Assembly: GCA_028023455.1 (NCBI GenBank)
Contig: JAQFVV010000351.1
Coordinates: 374,001-438,000 of the forward strand
From: Epiperipatus broadwayi
Lineage: Eukaryota; Onychophora; Udeonychophora; Euonychophora; Peripatidae
Length of the DNA stretch: 64,000 nt
Reading direction: 5' to 3'
In this document: positions 35,875 to 46,839 of the stretch, one piece after another
How the letters are laid out: the number at the start of each line of letters is the position of its first letter
How positions within the stretch are numbered: position 1 is the first letter of the stretch
Position numbers and translations under genes: made by a program
The notes under the pieces: model-generated
What the model was told of the DNA's origin: nothing
The model's input: the letters and a program-made list of their open reading frames with translations, nothing else
The model's database searches: none

Positions 35875-38800
35875 CTGGAAAGTAATCAGAATCAGAATGA
35901 GAATATTTGAAAAAAGAGGTCATCTTAGTTATCTAACACATATACAAAAAAGAAAAAAGAAAATCAAAGATATTCACATGTCATAAAATCTTAGCTATCT
36001 AAGTATTACATATATATGGGTAATGTAAAAACGGAAGCCTGATAAATGAAATACTTTATCTTATGAAACATATATTCGTAAAAATGCAAATTATAAACAT
36101 GTAAATGTCTTGCAGTAAAAGATTATTCATAAATAATAAATATTTTACTAAAAAAAAATCTCACAGAAAAGAAATAGTGAATGATCTAAAAAGATTTAGC
36201 AAGACCTACATCCTTTCCACATTATTTTCATTAAAAAATATGCAATAAAAATAATATAACACATGCAATGTGAATACAAAGTTAGATAAAAATTATTTAC
36301 TGATTTTTTTTGATTAAGATGTCAATAGAATGATATAAAATTTATTGACAATTTTTTTTGAAAAATCTACAATATGATGAGGTTTTAATTAGAATTATAA
36401 TTTTATTGAAAATATAATGTATAATTTTGAGATATATGTGAGAATAAAATATATCTTTTAGGAGATTTAAAAATGAAAACAAAATGTTAGCAAGAGAAAA
36501 AAAGATCAGATGAAAAAAATCGTGTACTCATTCAAAATCTGCAATAAAAATGACACTTTTTACTTCTTTTGAGATACTGTTTATAAAATTAAATATTATA
36601 TACAAATAATAACATACCAATTATATAAAATAAATAATTATTGTAGTTGGATTGCTAACAATTTTTTAAAAAAATTAACTGCAGAAAACACACTTTTGCC
36701 ATAGGAAACACTAAGAGAATTGGGATGCCTTTAAAGAAGAGGCAAAATATGAAGATAATTTTGAAAATACATGTGTTTGCAGACACTACATAGAAAAATT
36801 TGCTTAAACTAAAGATATTTCATGCTGATTCTAATATCGTTGTTATGCCCATGTTGACAACAATATTGGCATCAGCACGAAAGTCTGAGTTCAAACCCCC
36901 TGTTTTACATTTAAGTTCAAGGTATAAGAATGCCTGTATTTCAAACCTTAAACTAAAGATGTAAATAACATGGCAGTATACTGATACATTTAAACAGGCA
37001 AAAATTGGAAAAATCATGGGACAAATGAATTTTACCCAGCTAATAACTGTAATTATCAGTTGCACTCGACAGCCTTGTTTATATCTGCATGAAAATAATG
37101 AACAAAAATGTAAAAGAATTGCATTTTTAATTTAATCATATGACAAATTCAAGATATTTTTAACTAATAAAAGTAATAGATATATTTAATGTTTTATGAG
37201 AGATGGCTGCAACAAAAAAAAAAAAAAAAAACGTATATTAAAAAAATATTTTTTTTTCTTTTTACTTTATTTGTTTAGTTTGTCTTTGTTTAAAATAGGA
37301 AAGATAGAAAATTAAATAAATTCTTAAAAAGAAAATTTATCAATTTTTAAAATAGACAACAATAAGGTATTAACATTTTTTTTAAGAGATAAGTATCTTT
37401 TAATTAAAAGAGATTTTTTTCTCTCTTTAAAAAAATGTAATGTTTTTTCAAATTACAATATCTCTTTCAAGTAATTAAGAAGAAAAAATTACTATATAAT
37501 TTTTTTCAATAGAAGGAAATAATATTTCTGAAAATAAAATCAATTGGTCTAGGCTTTAATGCTTACATGTCTGAGATAGTCTGGTAATGGGTAGATATAG
37601 TAGCTATGTTATAAATAAGACGGAAAGTATGACATTAGGTTTCAAGGTGGACCAGATTTTAAAAAAATAGCAATCCCTGTTCAGTTGTTGAAAAGAGGCC
37701 AGCAATAGCAGATCGTCTTGAGAGAACTTTAGCTTGAAATCTAATATTTTACTGGTGTCACTACTAATGGGTAAAATGTTTTCAAAATGAAGTTGAAAAT
37801 AACTATATTCTAAGCTTTAATTAAAATTTGAGTATTACTAATCTAATCATGTAACATGTTTGATTAAAAGAAAATGTACAAGGAGAATATAATTTTGATA
37901 AATTTGCAACAAGGATTGTGTCCATCTAAAATCATACTGTCTCAGCCTATGATAATCTGATCTGAAAATTATTATTTTGTAAAAATTGGTAAATTTAACA
38001 TGTGTTAACCTACCTAAAATGTAATATTATAATTTAAAACTAAAAATAAGTTGCTATAGAAATGAAGTTAATGGAAGAACTTTTAATAGAAATAATAATA
38101 ATTTAATTTGTGTTAATGGAAATTAATAATTTAATTTTAAATCGAACATTTGAAGCTCCAAAAAGAAATACATGGAAAAAAAACAGAAAATTAGAACTAT
38201 AAATAAAGAGTAAAAAAATTCATGGTAAAATAAGGTAAAATTCATAGACACATCTCCATCTACATATTTTCATATCTATATTTATAAATATTAAATGGAG
38301 AAAATATTAATAATGATGAATAATTTTTTTTTGTTTTTTCTTGTTTTAAGTATTATATTTTCCATCTCAAAATGTTAAAATGTAGGAAAACTCCAATTTT
38401 TTTAAAAAAGAAGACTAATAATAATATTATATTTATCTAAAGTGAATGTTACTTGAATAATAAGAATTAACATGAATTAATCTTATTTATTTTATGAAAC
38501 TGTTTTTTGTAAGGAATGTGTTAGATTTGGATTTGGCATATCATTAGAGTTTTCTGAATTTTCTTATTTATTTAATTTTATTAAATAATTATTACAAAAA
38601 ATTATGCTTTCTGAAATTATTTTTGTGTTAATTTCTTTATTTCTCCAGCTATCTGTTTTGTGAATTAATAGTGTGTGTGACTTGATTTCATAATAGTATT
38701 GCACTTTAAGAAATTTCATAAATTATTCTAATAAAATCATTTAAGTTAAAATAGTTTAAGCTTATACATTTGTATTTCCTTTTGTTCACACTCACAATAC

Positions 38801-39399
38801 TTAGGGTCCTTGTGATCCTGAGCTAATCATGAGAAATAATGTTTAATTTATTTAATACTGTGGTATATACATTTATGTTTGGACAACCAGATAATTCTCT
38901 GGGTGTCACAAATTATAAATATCATTTTTAAAATACATTCACTGCATTTTATCTACACTGAGTAAAAATTAGTTTATAGATGATGCATATACTTATGATT
39001 TAATATGACCAGGGTATTAATGATGCTCATCATAAATCAGAATTTCAACCTTTCTATTATGATAGATATTTTAGTACTACTATATGTGTGCAACTAAAAG
39101 TTTGATGATTGTTTTATATGCCCTATGTTTGGAATTGGTTAGATAATTAATCTACATTTTGATATGGAACCTGTTTTATATCTAGTTACAAAGGACAATT
39201 ATTGATTTATTTATGTTTAATGCCAGTCATGTAAGTTTTTAACTTATAATTATTATATATTGTCAATGGTTTCCAATGTAGATTTTGCTTATATTCATAT
39301 TGATTTTAATGTAAATGTTATGGATCATATTTAGGGTATGTTTTAAGATGAAAATAAAAGAATAGATAAAATAGTAAAATGGATGAACCACTGGATATT
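35875..39399. other. AT-rich DNA, possible intron
   Basis: Homopolymer-rich, with poly-A at 37209-37230. A fragment reading AAAGTCTGAGTTCAAACCCC at 36880-36899 matches the outer edge of the R family. The minus-strand frame at 36820-37065 covers it and has no motif. Nothing else is recognised. Confidence 0.4.
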
Positions 39400-40080
39400 T
39401 ACAAGAGAAATAAAAAGTATTAAAACAAATGCAGGATCATGTATCAAAGATTAAACAGGAAGCTGAGGAGGTGAGTGATGAACAATGTTGATTCAAATAG
39501 AGATAAGCAAAACTTTCAGACAGGTAAAAAATGAGTAGAAGAAATATAAAAAAGATTCTATGAAAAAGTGCTATAAAAAACTAAAATTGAAGAATGTTCA
39601 CAAAGAAGGTCATTGAAAGATATTGAATGGCATTATAAGAAGAAAATAAATCTTCAAGAACCAGAGCCTTATCAAGGAGATGTCAATTGCTTTTTAAAAC
39701 AAAAGCATTCAATGATGATGCAGTGAAAATTCCTATGGCACAAAATGATAGTCTAGAATTACTCAAACAAGAATTTAGAAATTACTTTTGCTTAAACAGA
39801 ATGAAAACAATTACAAAATAGCACTGGTCTATGCACACATACAGGAAATAGAATATTACTGATGGATTTTATTGTCTAAAAAACCTAGAAAATTTCCAGA
39901 TACAAAGATGCTGTATTGCATAAATATTAAACCAAAGAGCATCAGGATGGTATCCAAAACCAGGTATCACAACACAGGTACAATGTATGCACTGGAAGAA
40001 CTTTTCACCTCCAGGTTTCATGGCTGAAAGTTTTGACTGCTTGCATTCCGGATTATTTTTGAAAATACATTTAGACTTTT
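39400..40080 (+). pseudogene. unidentified decayed coding sequence
   Basis: The plus strand is less AT-biased and several shifted frames read like protein: a Lys/Glu/Gln-rich, coiled-coil-like part (39430-39640), Asn-Leu-Gln-Glu-Pro-Glu-Pro (about 39650), Asp-Ser-Leu-Glu-Leu-Leu-Lys-Gln-Glu-Phe-Arg-Asn-Tyr-Phe (39750-39790), Thr-(Arg)-Tyr-His-Asn-Thr-Gly-Thr (about 39960-39985), and Ala-Leu-Glu-Glu-Leu-Phe-Thr (39990-40010). Stops and shifts are frequent. The run could be a transposon-encoded protein or a processed pseudogene; I do not recognise it. Confidence 0.3.
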
Positions 40081-40119
40081 AATTCTCTAAAATGCAATTA
40101 TAAGAAATTATTAGTTATT

Positions 40120-40355
40120 ATAGGGAATTTAAACCCAGACTTTCAAACTCCCTTCAGCTGTCCAATCTTTCTCATACAACCAATACACATGACCACACAT
40201 ATGTGAAAAAAATAAATGATTTCCAATATGGTATTTTGTGCTGATCCAGCACTGATATCTCCCACACACACATATATAATCAGTGCTCGGTTTATATTAA
40301 GATATCAAATCTTCAAACTTTAATGGACAAAATTCAATCTACTCCACTATTATTA
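40120..40355. repeat. R-family repeat, single arm
   Basis: Same orientation as 7318-7552: TTTAAACCCAGACTTTCAAA, TCCAATCTTTCTCATACAAC, CCAGCACTGAT, CACACACATATATAATCAG and AAATCTTCAAACTTTAATGG. A small internal deletion removes part of the CAGTTGGTCCAGATTATC block. Confidence 0.8.
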
Positions 40356-41018
40356 GATATATTTTATAAATTTTAAATTATTAAAATATCAAACATTACA
40401 AGTAAATACAAAATTATAGAAGATTGTATTATATATATATAAAATAAGTCTATAAATAAATAAACAATGAATCTCAAAAGATTTTCTTGTTCATTTCAGG
40501 ATTAAAAGATCATCTAGCTTAGAAGTAATGGAAACTATCAACTCTAAAAATGACTTCTCATAAATATTGAATTTAAAAACATTTCTAAGAAAAAATATTA
40601 TATCATTTTGATATATTTTAGTAAATCATTTTTCATATATATAAATACTTCATATCTATGAAGTTTTAAAATACTGAAGTGATTATAGTGTAAAAAATGT
40701 GCCTAACATTTAATATTGATTTATTAAATGTGAAAAAAACAGTAATAAAATGCTATTAATGAATGTTTGGAAAATTTTACAAAATACAGTGTGAAATTTT
40801 GAATATATCAAATGTTAAATATATATAATTGTTGAATACAATTAACAAACAATTTAATTTTTTTTAAAAAAAAAAACCCTTTTTATTCTTCTGAAATTAT
40901 TTACAGACTATAGATAGACTATTTTTTTGTCAATATGTTCACAATAATAATAACAAAAAGTTATATTTAGAGTTAAAACAACTCAATGATTTTATTTTTT
41001 CATCATAAGGAAATATAT
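40356..41018. other. AT-rich DNA, nothing recognised
   Basis: Poly-T/poly-A junction near 40858-40878; no coding signal. Confidence 0.45.
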
Positions 41019-41026
41019 ATATATTT

Positions 41027-42186
41027 GGTACTCATCTTATAGCTAAAGATGCCATTCTATGGTGTGGTTTTCACACCAAAACACATAAAAATGCTGTTTC
41101 TGCGGCCGGCATATTCGAACCCGCATTTTCTATAATACAACTTTTTTGTTGTGCTACAGAATGCAGGCTGCTATGTAGCATTGCAGTACAGCGTGTATGT
41201 CACATTGCAGCAATTACATTTTCCGAATTCGCACAGTTTATAAAATAGTTATGGCTTGATGAGAGAGTTTGTATTTGAATTGGATGGAAATGTTGTTTTC
41301 ATTGGATTTTTATTTTATTTTAAAGTATTGAAATGTTCAAATTTTTTAAAATAATAATTCTAAGACTTTTTACAATGTACTGTATTTAAGTTTTAATTGG
41401 GAAAATGTTAAATATCTATGTTTTTAGTGAGTTGCAATTAGGTAACGCATCAAGTAACATACTGTTTGCAACATTCCACGAGACAAAGAAGAGTGCTACC
41501 AAAAAAATATACAGTAAGAAAAGTACAAATATACACGATTTTTTGTAAATTTCCTAAAAAGCAAATATTATAAACATGTTTAATAAGTAAAGAAGACATT
41601 TATATGTGTTTGTTGTTGTTTAAAAAAGTTTGAGTTTCTTTATTTTGTCCGAGTACGGTTACGATTTTGAATTTTTTTATTTTAGCATTACAAACAACAG
41701 AACATTAACCCTAAAACTAACCCTAAAACTAACCCTAAAACTAACTCTAAAACTAACCCTAAAACTAACCATAACAATAACACTTTTATTTTTTATTGTC
41801 ATTCTATTTGAAGTAAAAAATATCTGTAATATCTCTTTTTACTTAAACAACAACAAAAAAAAATAGTCGTAACACAAGTAAAAAAATATCCGATAGAAAA
41901 TTGATTAAAAAAAAGCCGTAACATAATTAAAAAAATATACGATAGAAAAACACGAATCAAATTGTAATTTGTTGATTTTATTTTACATTTATTATTATCA
42001 TTTAAATTGTATACGTTAATAAAAAATAATATTTATAAAAGACGATTTTGTTTTGTTTTTATTTTCGTATTACAAAAAAAGCACAGAAAAATTATTATAA
42101 TCAACGGCCCAGGAATGGTCATATTTTATAGTTTTAGCATGAAAATGGTGCCATACAATGGCATCTTTATCTATAAGACAAGCACC
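41027..42186. mobile_element. 1.16 kb TIR element with possible 8-bp duplication
   Basis: The ends are imperfect inverted repeats of about 40 bp. The left starts GGTACTCATCTTATAGC; the inverted right end starts GGTGCTTGTCTTATAGA; both then read TAAAGATGCCATT. ATATATTT is present immediately outside each end (41019-41026 and 42187-42194), an 8-bp duplication as made by hAT or P-type transposases, though the word is low complexity. CpG dinucleotides are far commoner than in the flanks (for example CTGCGGCCGGC near 41101 and several TACGAT/CCGTAAC words at 41650-41950). It contains a telomere-like tandem repeat and a box B-like GCGGGTTCGAATATG on the minus strand near 41115. No transposase is visible; the frames at 41630-41866 and 42007-42252 lack motifs. 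Confidence 0.65.
41704..41770. repeat. tandem 12-bp repeat (CTAACCCTAAAA)n
   Basis: About five and a half tandem units of a 12-mer with one variant unit (CTAACTCTAAAA). It contains CCCTAA, the complement of the TTAGGG telomere word, but with an AAA spacer it is not a telomere array. Confidence 0.9.
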
Positions 42187-42930
42187 ATATATTTTAAAAC
42201 CTTAATAAATTTGAAATTATTATTTAATCTAGAAACAATTCACATATATTAGAATTAAGCAAATAATGTATTTTGGCACTAGCCAATTTTAATGTACTGG
42301 ATTTTTTCCAATGTATGTTCATCTTCAACTGTGACATAGAATATAAAAATATTATTTTTACTAATAAAAATAAACCACTGCATGCACTATATCAAAAATG
42401 ATATTAACATTGTTTGGTATATATAATGGCTGAGGGTTGTGTTGATTTATACATATTTTTTTAATTTTTTGCTCTTTATATATATATTGGGAATTATTTA
42501 TATATGCTTGGATTTATACAAGTTAAGTTTATTTAAGTAGGGATGTGCTTACAACAATAACTAAGAAATCTACTGATATAAGATACTTAATGTAATTTCA
42601 AAACTTCTATCTCTTTTCTGTGTGAATGTAATAGTATAAATAATTGGGCATTTATACAGAAAAAATAAATAAATATTTTATCTAAACACTTTTACTCATG
42701 TTTAGCATGCTTTCAATACATTACAAAAATAAAAACAGCTATAGGGCAAGTAGTGTTAAATGTTTAAAAGTTGTAAAACCAAGAACTATTATAAAGGTTG
42801 GAAAGAGGAAAAGAAGTAGTTCAGAAAATAAATATTTTATTTTATTTAACTTTTAATTCAATATTTATACTATTAAATGTATATAAGTAAAAATTTTATA
42901 AGAGGCCATTTTATTTACATTTTTAAAAAA

Positions 42931-42999
42931 TGTCCTGGGCTATATTGGAAGCTCCTGAGGACCTGAATTGGCCCATGGGGAAAAAGTTCCCCACTCCTG
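42931..42999. mobile_element. hAT-like transposon terminus
   Basis: The right edge, read inward on the minus strand, is CAGGAGTGGGGAACTTTTTC, close to the CAGGGGTGGGCAA-type ends of hAT elements, followed by a GGGCCAATTCAGG-type G+C-richer stretch. The matching second end was not found, so this is a solo or decayed end. Confidence 0.45.
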
Positions 43000-44109
43000 A
43001 TATAGTTTATTTTAAGAATCATTAGCTATATAAATATGTATATTAAATTGATGGCAAGACTGACATAGTTGAAAGCCTTTTTAGAAACTTGTTTCAGTTT
43101 TGTTATTATTAATGGTATGTATATTTATAAAATAATTAATATTATTTTGCAACTATTTTGTTTCATTTTTTCATTCACCTCTTTGATGTTAAAAAGAAGT
43201 GTGGATTGAAGAACATTTCTCCTATCTTTTCTTTATGGTACTATCTTCATATAAGAATTATTTTATTGTTAGATATTTTGCTTTTTGTATTTTGTCTATG
43301 TTATTGTGTCAAATTTTACTTCACATAGTTTAAAACTGAATAACTCTTGTGAAACACTAAAACTGACAATTTACTTCAATAAATCTTCAGTTTCTGCTAT
43401 TATCAAGTGAGAGATATCATCATGGCTAAAGTTATCTCTATGCTCAGTTCTTATTATCAATAACGTTTAATAATTTTAAGTTATTTATATATCACATAAT
43501 TTCCATCTTGATGAAACAGAATGTTTGATAATGCTGAGTAATAATTTGATTCCAATTCCTCTATATATTTCTAAAAATAAATAATCTTATCAGTCACAAG
43601 AAAATTAATGAATCCATTTTTCAGTAACATAATTATTTGCAATACCATCTCTTTTACAAATAAAATAATAAATAATTGAATGATTAGTTTATCTTGGAGA
43701 TCATTTGACATCAAAGGAGTGGATATGCCAGATTCAACTATGATTTAGATGTCTTTTATTCTCTACCCCTCTTACTGGATAGTTAGTGAAAGAGTAGAAT
43801 AATAGACTGATTATAATAAAGTGATAGATTTAAAAGCTAGAGATATTTGGATTGAAGTTTAATTCTCACAATGCTTGAACATCACAATTTCCTTTCTCAT
43901 GAAATATGGAGCTCAGGGCAGATCAAATTCATGAACTGTTCTATTGCTTATTGTATTATTTTAGGTATAGTATTATTGCTACTCATATTTTATATAAATG
44001 CTTGGTAGATGAAATATTTGATTTGTGAATTTTCCATTTTCTAACTTTAGAGCAAAGTGCTTATGTCATCTCATTATTGTAAATATTAATATGGATTTTT
44101 CCTTATATG
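43000..44109. other. AT-rich DNA, nothing firmly recognised
   Basis: Around 43800-43880 a degenerate tRNA-like pattern (GCTAGAGATATTTGGATTGA followed by AGTTTAATTCTCAC) hints at an old SINE. No coding signal. Confidence 0.35.
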
Positions 44110-44176
44110 ATTTAATGCATTGGTAGAGTATCAAATTTTGAAAAATAAGATTCTTGGATTGATTCCAGTTCTGTCA
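44110..44176 (+). repeat. degenerate tRNA-like SINE remnant
   Basis: TGCATTGGTAGAGTATCAAA resembles a tRNA D-arm with box A. TTCTTGGATTGATTCCAG, about 30 bases on, resembles a T-arm with box B (two mismatches). No target duplication is visible. It is unrelated in tail to the 105 bp SINE family. Confidence 0.4.
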
Positions 44177-44552
44177 TTCAAACTTCTAAAAAACTCGTAA
44201 GCAATAACATTTATAATGCTTGTTTAAATATATATATATTTTTAAAGTCTAATTTACATTACTTAATTCTTTGATCTGCCTTAATGAAGTCATTCCTTGG
44301 ACTGTAAAATTAATTATCATTTTAACTGTTTGTTTTTCTAAATAATGTTTTCATCTCTTGTTCTTCTAAATTTTTGAAAGACTATTTGTAAATGTGAAGC
44401 TTGCAAAATTTTTATTCAACACTTATTTACAGCAATTTATTATTTTTTCTAAAATCGTTTCTTAGACATAAAATATAACTTTTCATTTTGCCATTAACAT
44501 CTGAAATAATGATATCTGAAAAAGATAAATGACTCACAAAACATATTTCATT

Positions 44553-44637
44553 GTCAAGCATTGGTGGTCGAGTGGTCAGCACAGCCACCTTACACGGGTT
44601 TGCGGGTTCGCTTACCGGCCGATGCTTTGACACATGA
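44553..44637 (+). mobile_element. tRNA-derived SINE with target-site duplication
   Basis: Same family as 23902-24006, starting GTCAAGCATTGGTGGTCGAG. Flanks are AAAACATATTTCATT (44538-44552) and AAAACATATTTCGTT (44638-44652), with one mismatch. The acceptor-like stem GCATTGG pairs with CCGATGC at all seven positions, one a wobble. Box A is TGGTCGAGTGG and box B GGTTCGCTTAC. The anticodon region retains TTACA, but the stem is shortened. The tail is TTTGACACATG and then A-rich. A 68-codon minus-strand frame crosses it and is not a gene. Confidence 0.88.
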
Positions 44638-45123
44638 AAAACATATTTCGTTACTAAAATGACACTTTTTAGTTAGCACAGGCCACAACAACTCACATGT
44701 CTTTATTATTATTGCTCAGTATTTATCAATATCAATTTAACATATACGTACACACATACACTCATATATGTGTGTGTTGTATTTTTATATTGGACTATTT
44801 CCTTCATCTAATATGTGTGTTGAATGTCTTTAGAAAAGTTTAATTTTTAGTTAAATATTCCAAATGCATTCAACTGTTAGTAATATCACAGCAAACAGGT
44901 TAGTATATGCACCAACTGTTAGTAATATCATAGCAAACAAATGTTAGTAATATCACAGCAAACAGGCTAGTATATGCACAACGTTTCGAGAGATAATTTT
45001 CTCTCCTCTTCTTCAGGTGTTGCTGGCCTGACCAGTGAAAGTACTAACATGGGATTTGAACCTGGGTCCTTAGATTTTTGATTATTGAAATTTAAGGTAA
45101 TGCTCTAACCAACTGAACCATCC

Positions 45124-45205
45124 TGCCATGGCTCACTTGGTTAGAGCGTTACCTTAAATTTCAATAATCAAAAATCTAAGGACCCAGGTTCAAATCCCAT
45201 GCTAG
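45124..45205 (+). other. tRNA-like module with boxes A and B
   Basis: TGGCTCACTTGG (box A) lies at 45129-45140 and GGTTCAAATCC (box B) at about 45187-45197. Between them CCTTA and TAAGG can pair as an anticodon-like stem around a 22-base AT-rich loop, the size of an intron-containing tRNA. The mirror copy in the left arm has TGGTTCAGTTGG. The acceptor stem does not pair convincingly, so I treat this as a tRNA-derived promoter module, not a tRNA gene. Confidence 0.55.
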
Positions 45206-45270
45206 TACTGTCACTGGTAAGGCCAGCAACACCTGAAGAAAAGGAGAGAAAATTACCTCTCGAAACATTG

Positions 45271-45462
45271 TGCATATACTAACCTGTTTGCTGTGATATT
45301 ACTAACAGTTAGTGCATATACTAACCTGTTTGCTGTGATATTACTAACAGTTAGTGCATATACTAACCTGTTTGCTGTGATATTATTAACCTTTGTTTGC
45401 TGTGATATTACTAACAGTTGGTGCATATACTAACCTGTTTGTTGTGATATTACTAACAGTTG
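45271..45462. repeat. 42-bp tandem repeat inside the Penelope-type end
   Basis: Units of the form GTGCATATACTAACCTGTTT then GCTGTGATATTACTAACAGT, repeated about four times with one truncated unit. Fewer units are present in the opposite arm (44876-44980), and only one in the 33.5 kb element. Confidence 0.85.
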
Positions 45463-45590
45463 AATGCATTTGGAATATTTAACTAAAAATTAAACTTTTC
45501 TAAAGACATTCAACACATATATTAGATGGTGGAAATAGTTCAATATAAAAATACAGCTAGAACACCATCATCATAAACCTTCAGAAAAAC

Positions 45591-46788
45591 AATATGTGTG
45601 TGTGTGTTTAGTCAATGACACTTCATTTTCCTCATATATAATACATAATGTATTAAATTATCTTAGTTGAACTTTTCATATAATTTTATTGTAGATATTT
45701 AAAGTAACTTAAGTTGAATCCATTTTCAGTACAGGCCACTATAATCATGTCTTTCATTTGCTATCTATATAGATTAACATGACATTATATGAAAGAGTTC
45801 TTCATTTATATTCAAATTTAAATATCTCAGTGGATATATTTTGTTGATAATTTTTTTAGTTGCTGCTATTGTTCCTAGCTTCCTTTATTTACTTTTTTCT
45901 GTTGCATTATGAACAAACAATTCCCATATTTTTCATGTCAAATATATATTCATATTTGTTCTCCTGATTTAAAAAAAGTTACTAGAGTGCTGTATTTTTT
46001 TTGCTCAGTGATAGAAATAAAAGTGTGCTAATTCAAAAAATTATTAGCCTAGATTCACAAGGCAATAAATGTATGAACATATCTAATTCTGTTTTTACAC
46101 AAACTTTTTTTAAGCATTTTTCACATAGTAAAATCAATCAAAAAACCAAGAAAAACAATTTATGTCTATTATTATCATCTCATTTGATTTAAAAAATGTG
46201 TTTTTATCTCTTTATTTGCCATATTTTTTTAAAAAAACATCTCTTTCTTGGCAATATTTTTGCAAGTAGGGAAATTTGCTTGTCTGCATTTTAATGTTTT
46301 TAACATTTTCTTTGAAAGAGGAAATATCTTATTGGTGTTAATGCTTTGTTTGCATTTTGAAATTTTTGAGGTTAGATTTTTAAAAAAGGGTACCCTGTTG
46401 GATATTAAAGAAAGATTTCATTTATTAATTTTGTTAAAATTTAATAGATGGTAAATTATCCACTGAAGTGGTATTGCAACTTCTAGTAAAATAACAATCA
46501 TGCACAAATATGTGTGTTTATTGTCAGAAAGTGACAGCGAATAAAATCTTGTTATGCATAACTCAGATTACATATTCTGCCCAAATTTTTAAATTCATTA
46601 ATTCTTTAGATTTTTTGTTTTTCAAATTAAATTTATGTTCCTATAATTCATTTTTATTTATGTGCAATGTTTGTGAAATAAAATTTTATGGCATGCAAAA
46701 CAGATAATATTCTATCAAGATGTTTTATATGGTTTACTTCACTATTTTTATTGATTTATTAGATCTGGAACCAATCTTTTAATTTTAC

Positions 46789-46839
<51 letters not shown>

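Larger units (their letters stand above)
44790..45590. repeat. inverted pair of Penelope-type 3' ends
   Basis: A left arm (44790-45118) and right arm (45128-45590) are inverted copies. Each arm has, in order from the centre, a tRNA-like module, GTACTGTCACTGGTAAGGCC (or a variant), the CTGAAGA/GAAAC hairpin, 42-bp tandem units, and ATTCAACACATATATTAGA. The right arm ends CCATCATCATAAACCTTCAG and AAAAAC, exactly the type of end the Penelope-like element has at 33436-33470. No RT or endonuclease sequence lies between the arms. It may be a terminal-repeat-only derivative, or two inverted insertions of short 3' copies. Confidence 0.8.

Noticed and set aside
36840-36905. tRNA gene suggested by GAGTTCAAACCCC
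   Set aside because: There is no box A or cloverleaf; the sequence matches the outer edge of the R family.
41704-41770. Telomere array
   Set aside because: The unit is CTAACCCTAAAA, 12 bp and only about five copies long, enclosed within a TIR element; not a (TTAGGG)n end.
46001-46707. Three successive plus-strand frames of 63-68 codons
   Set aside because: They are Phe/Leu/Ile/Asn/Lys-rich with no motif, as expected by chance in very AT-rich DNA.
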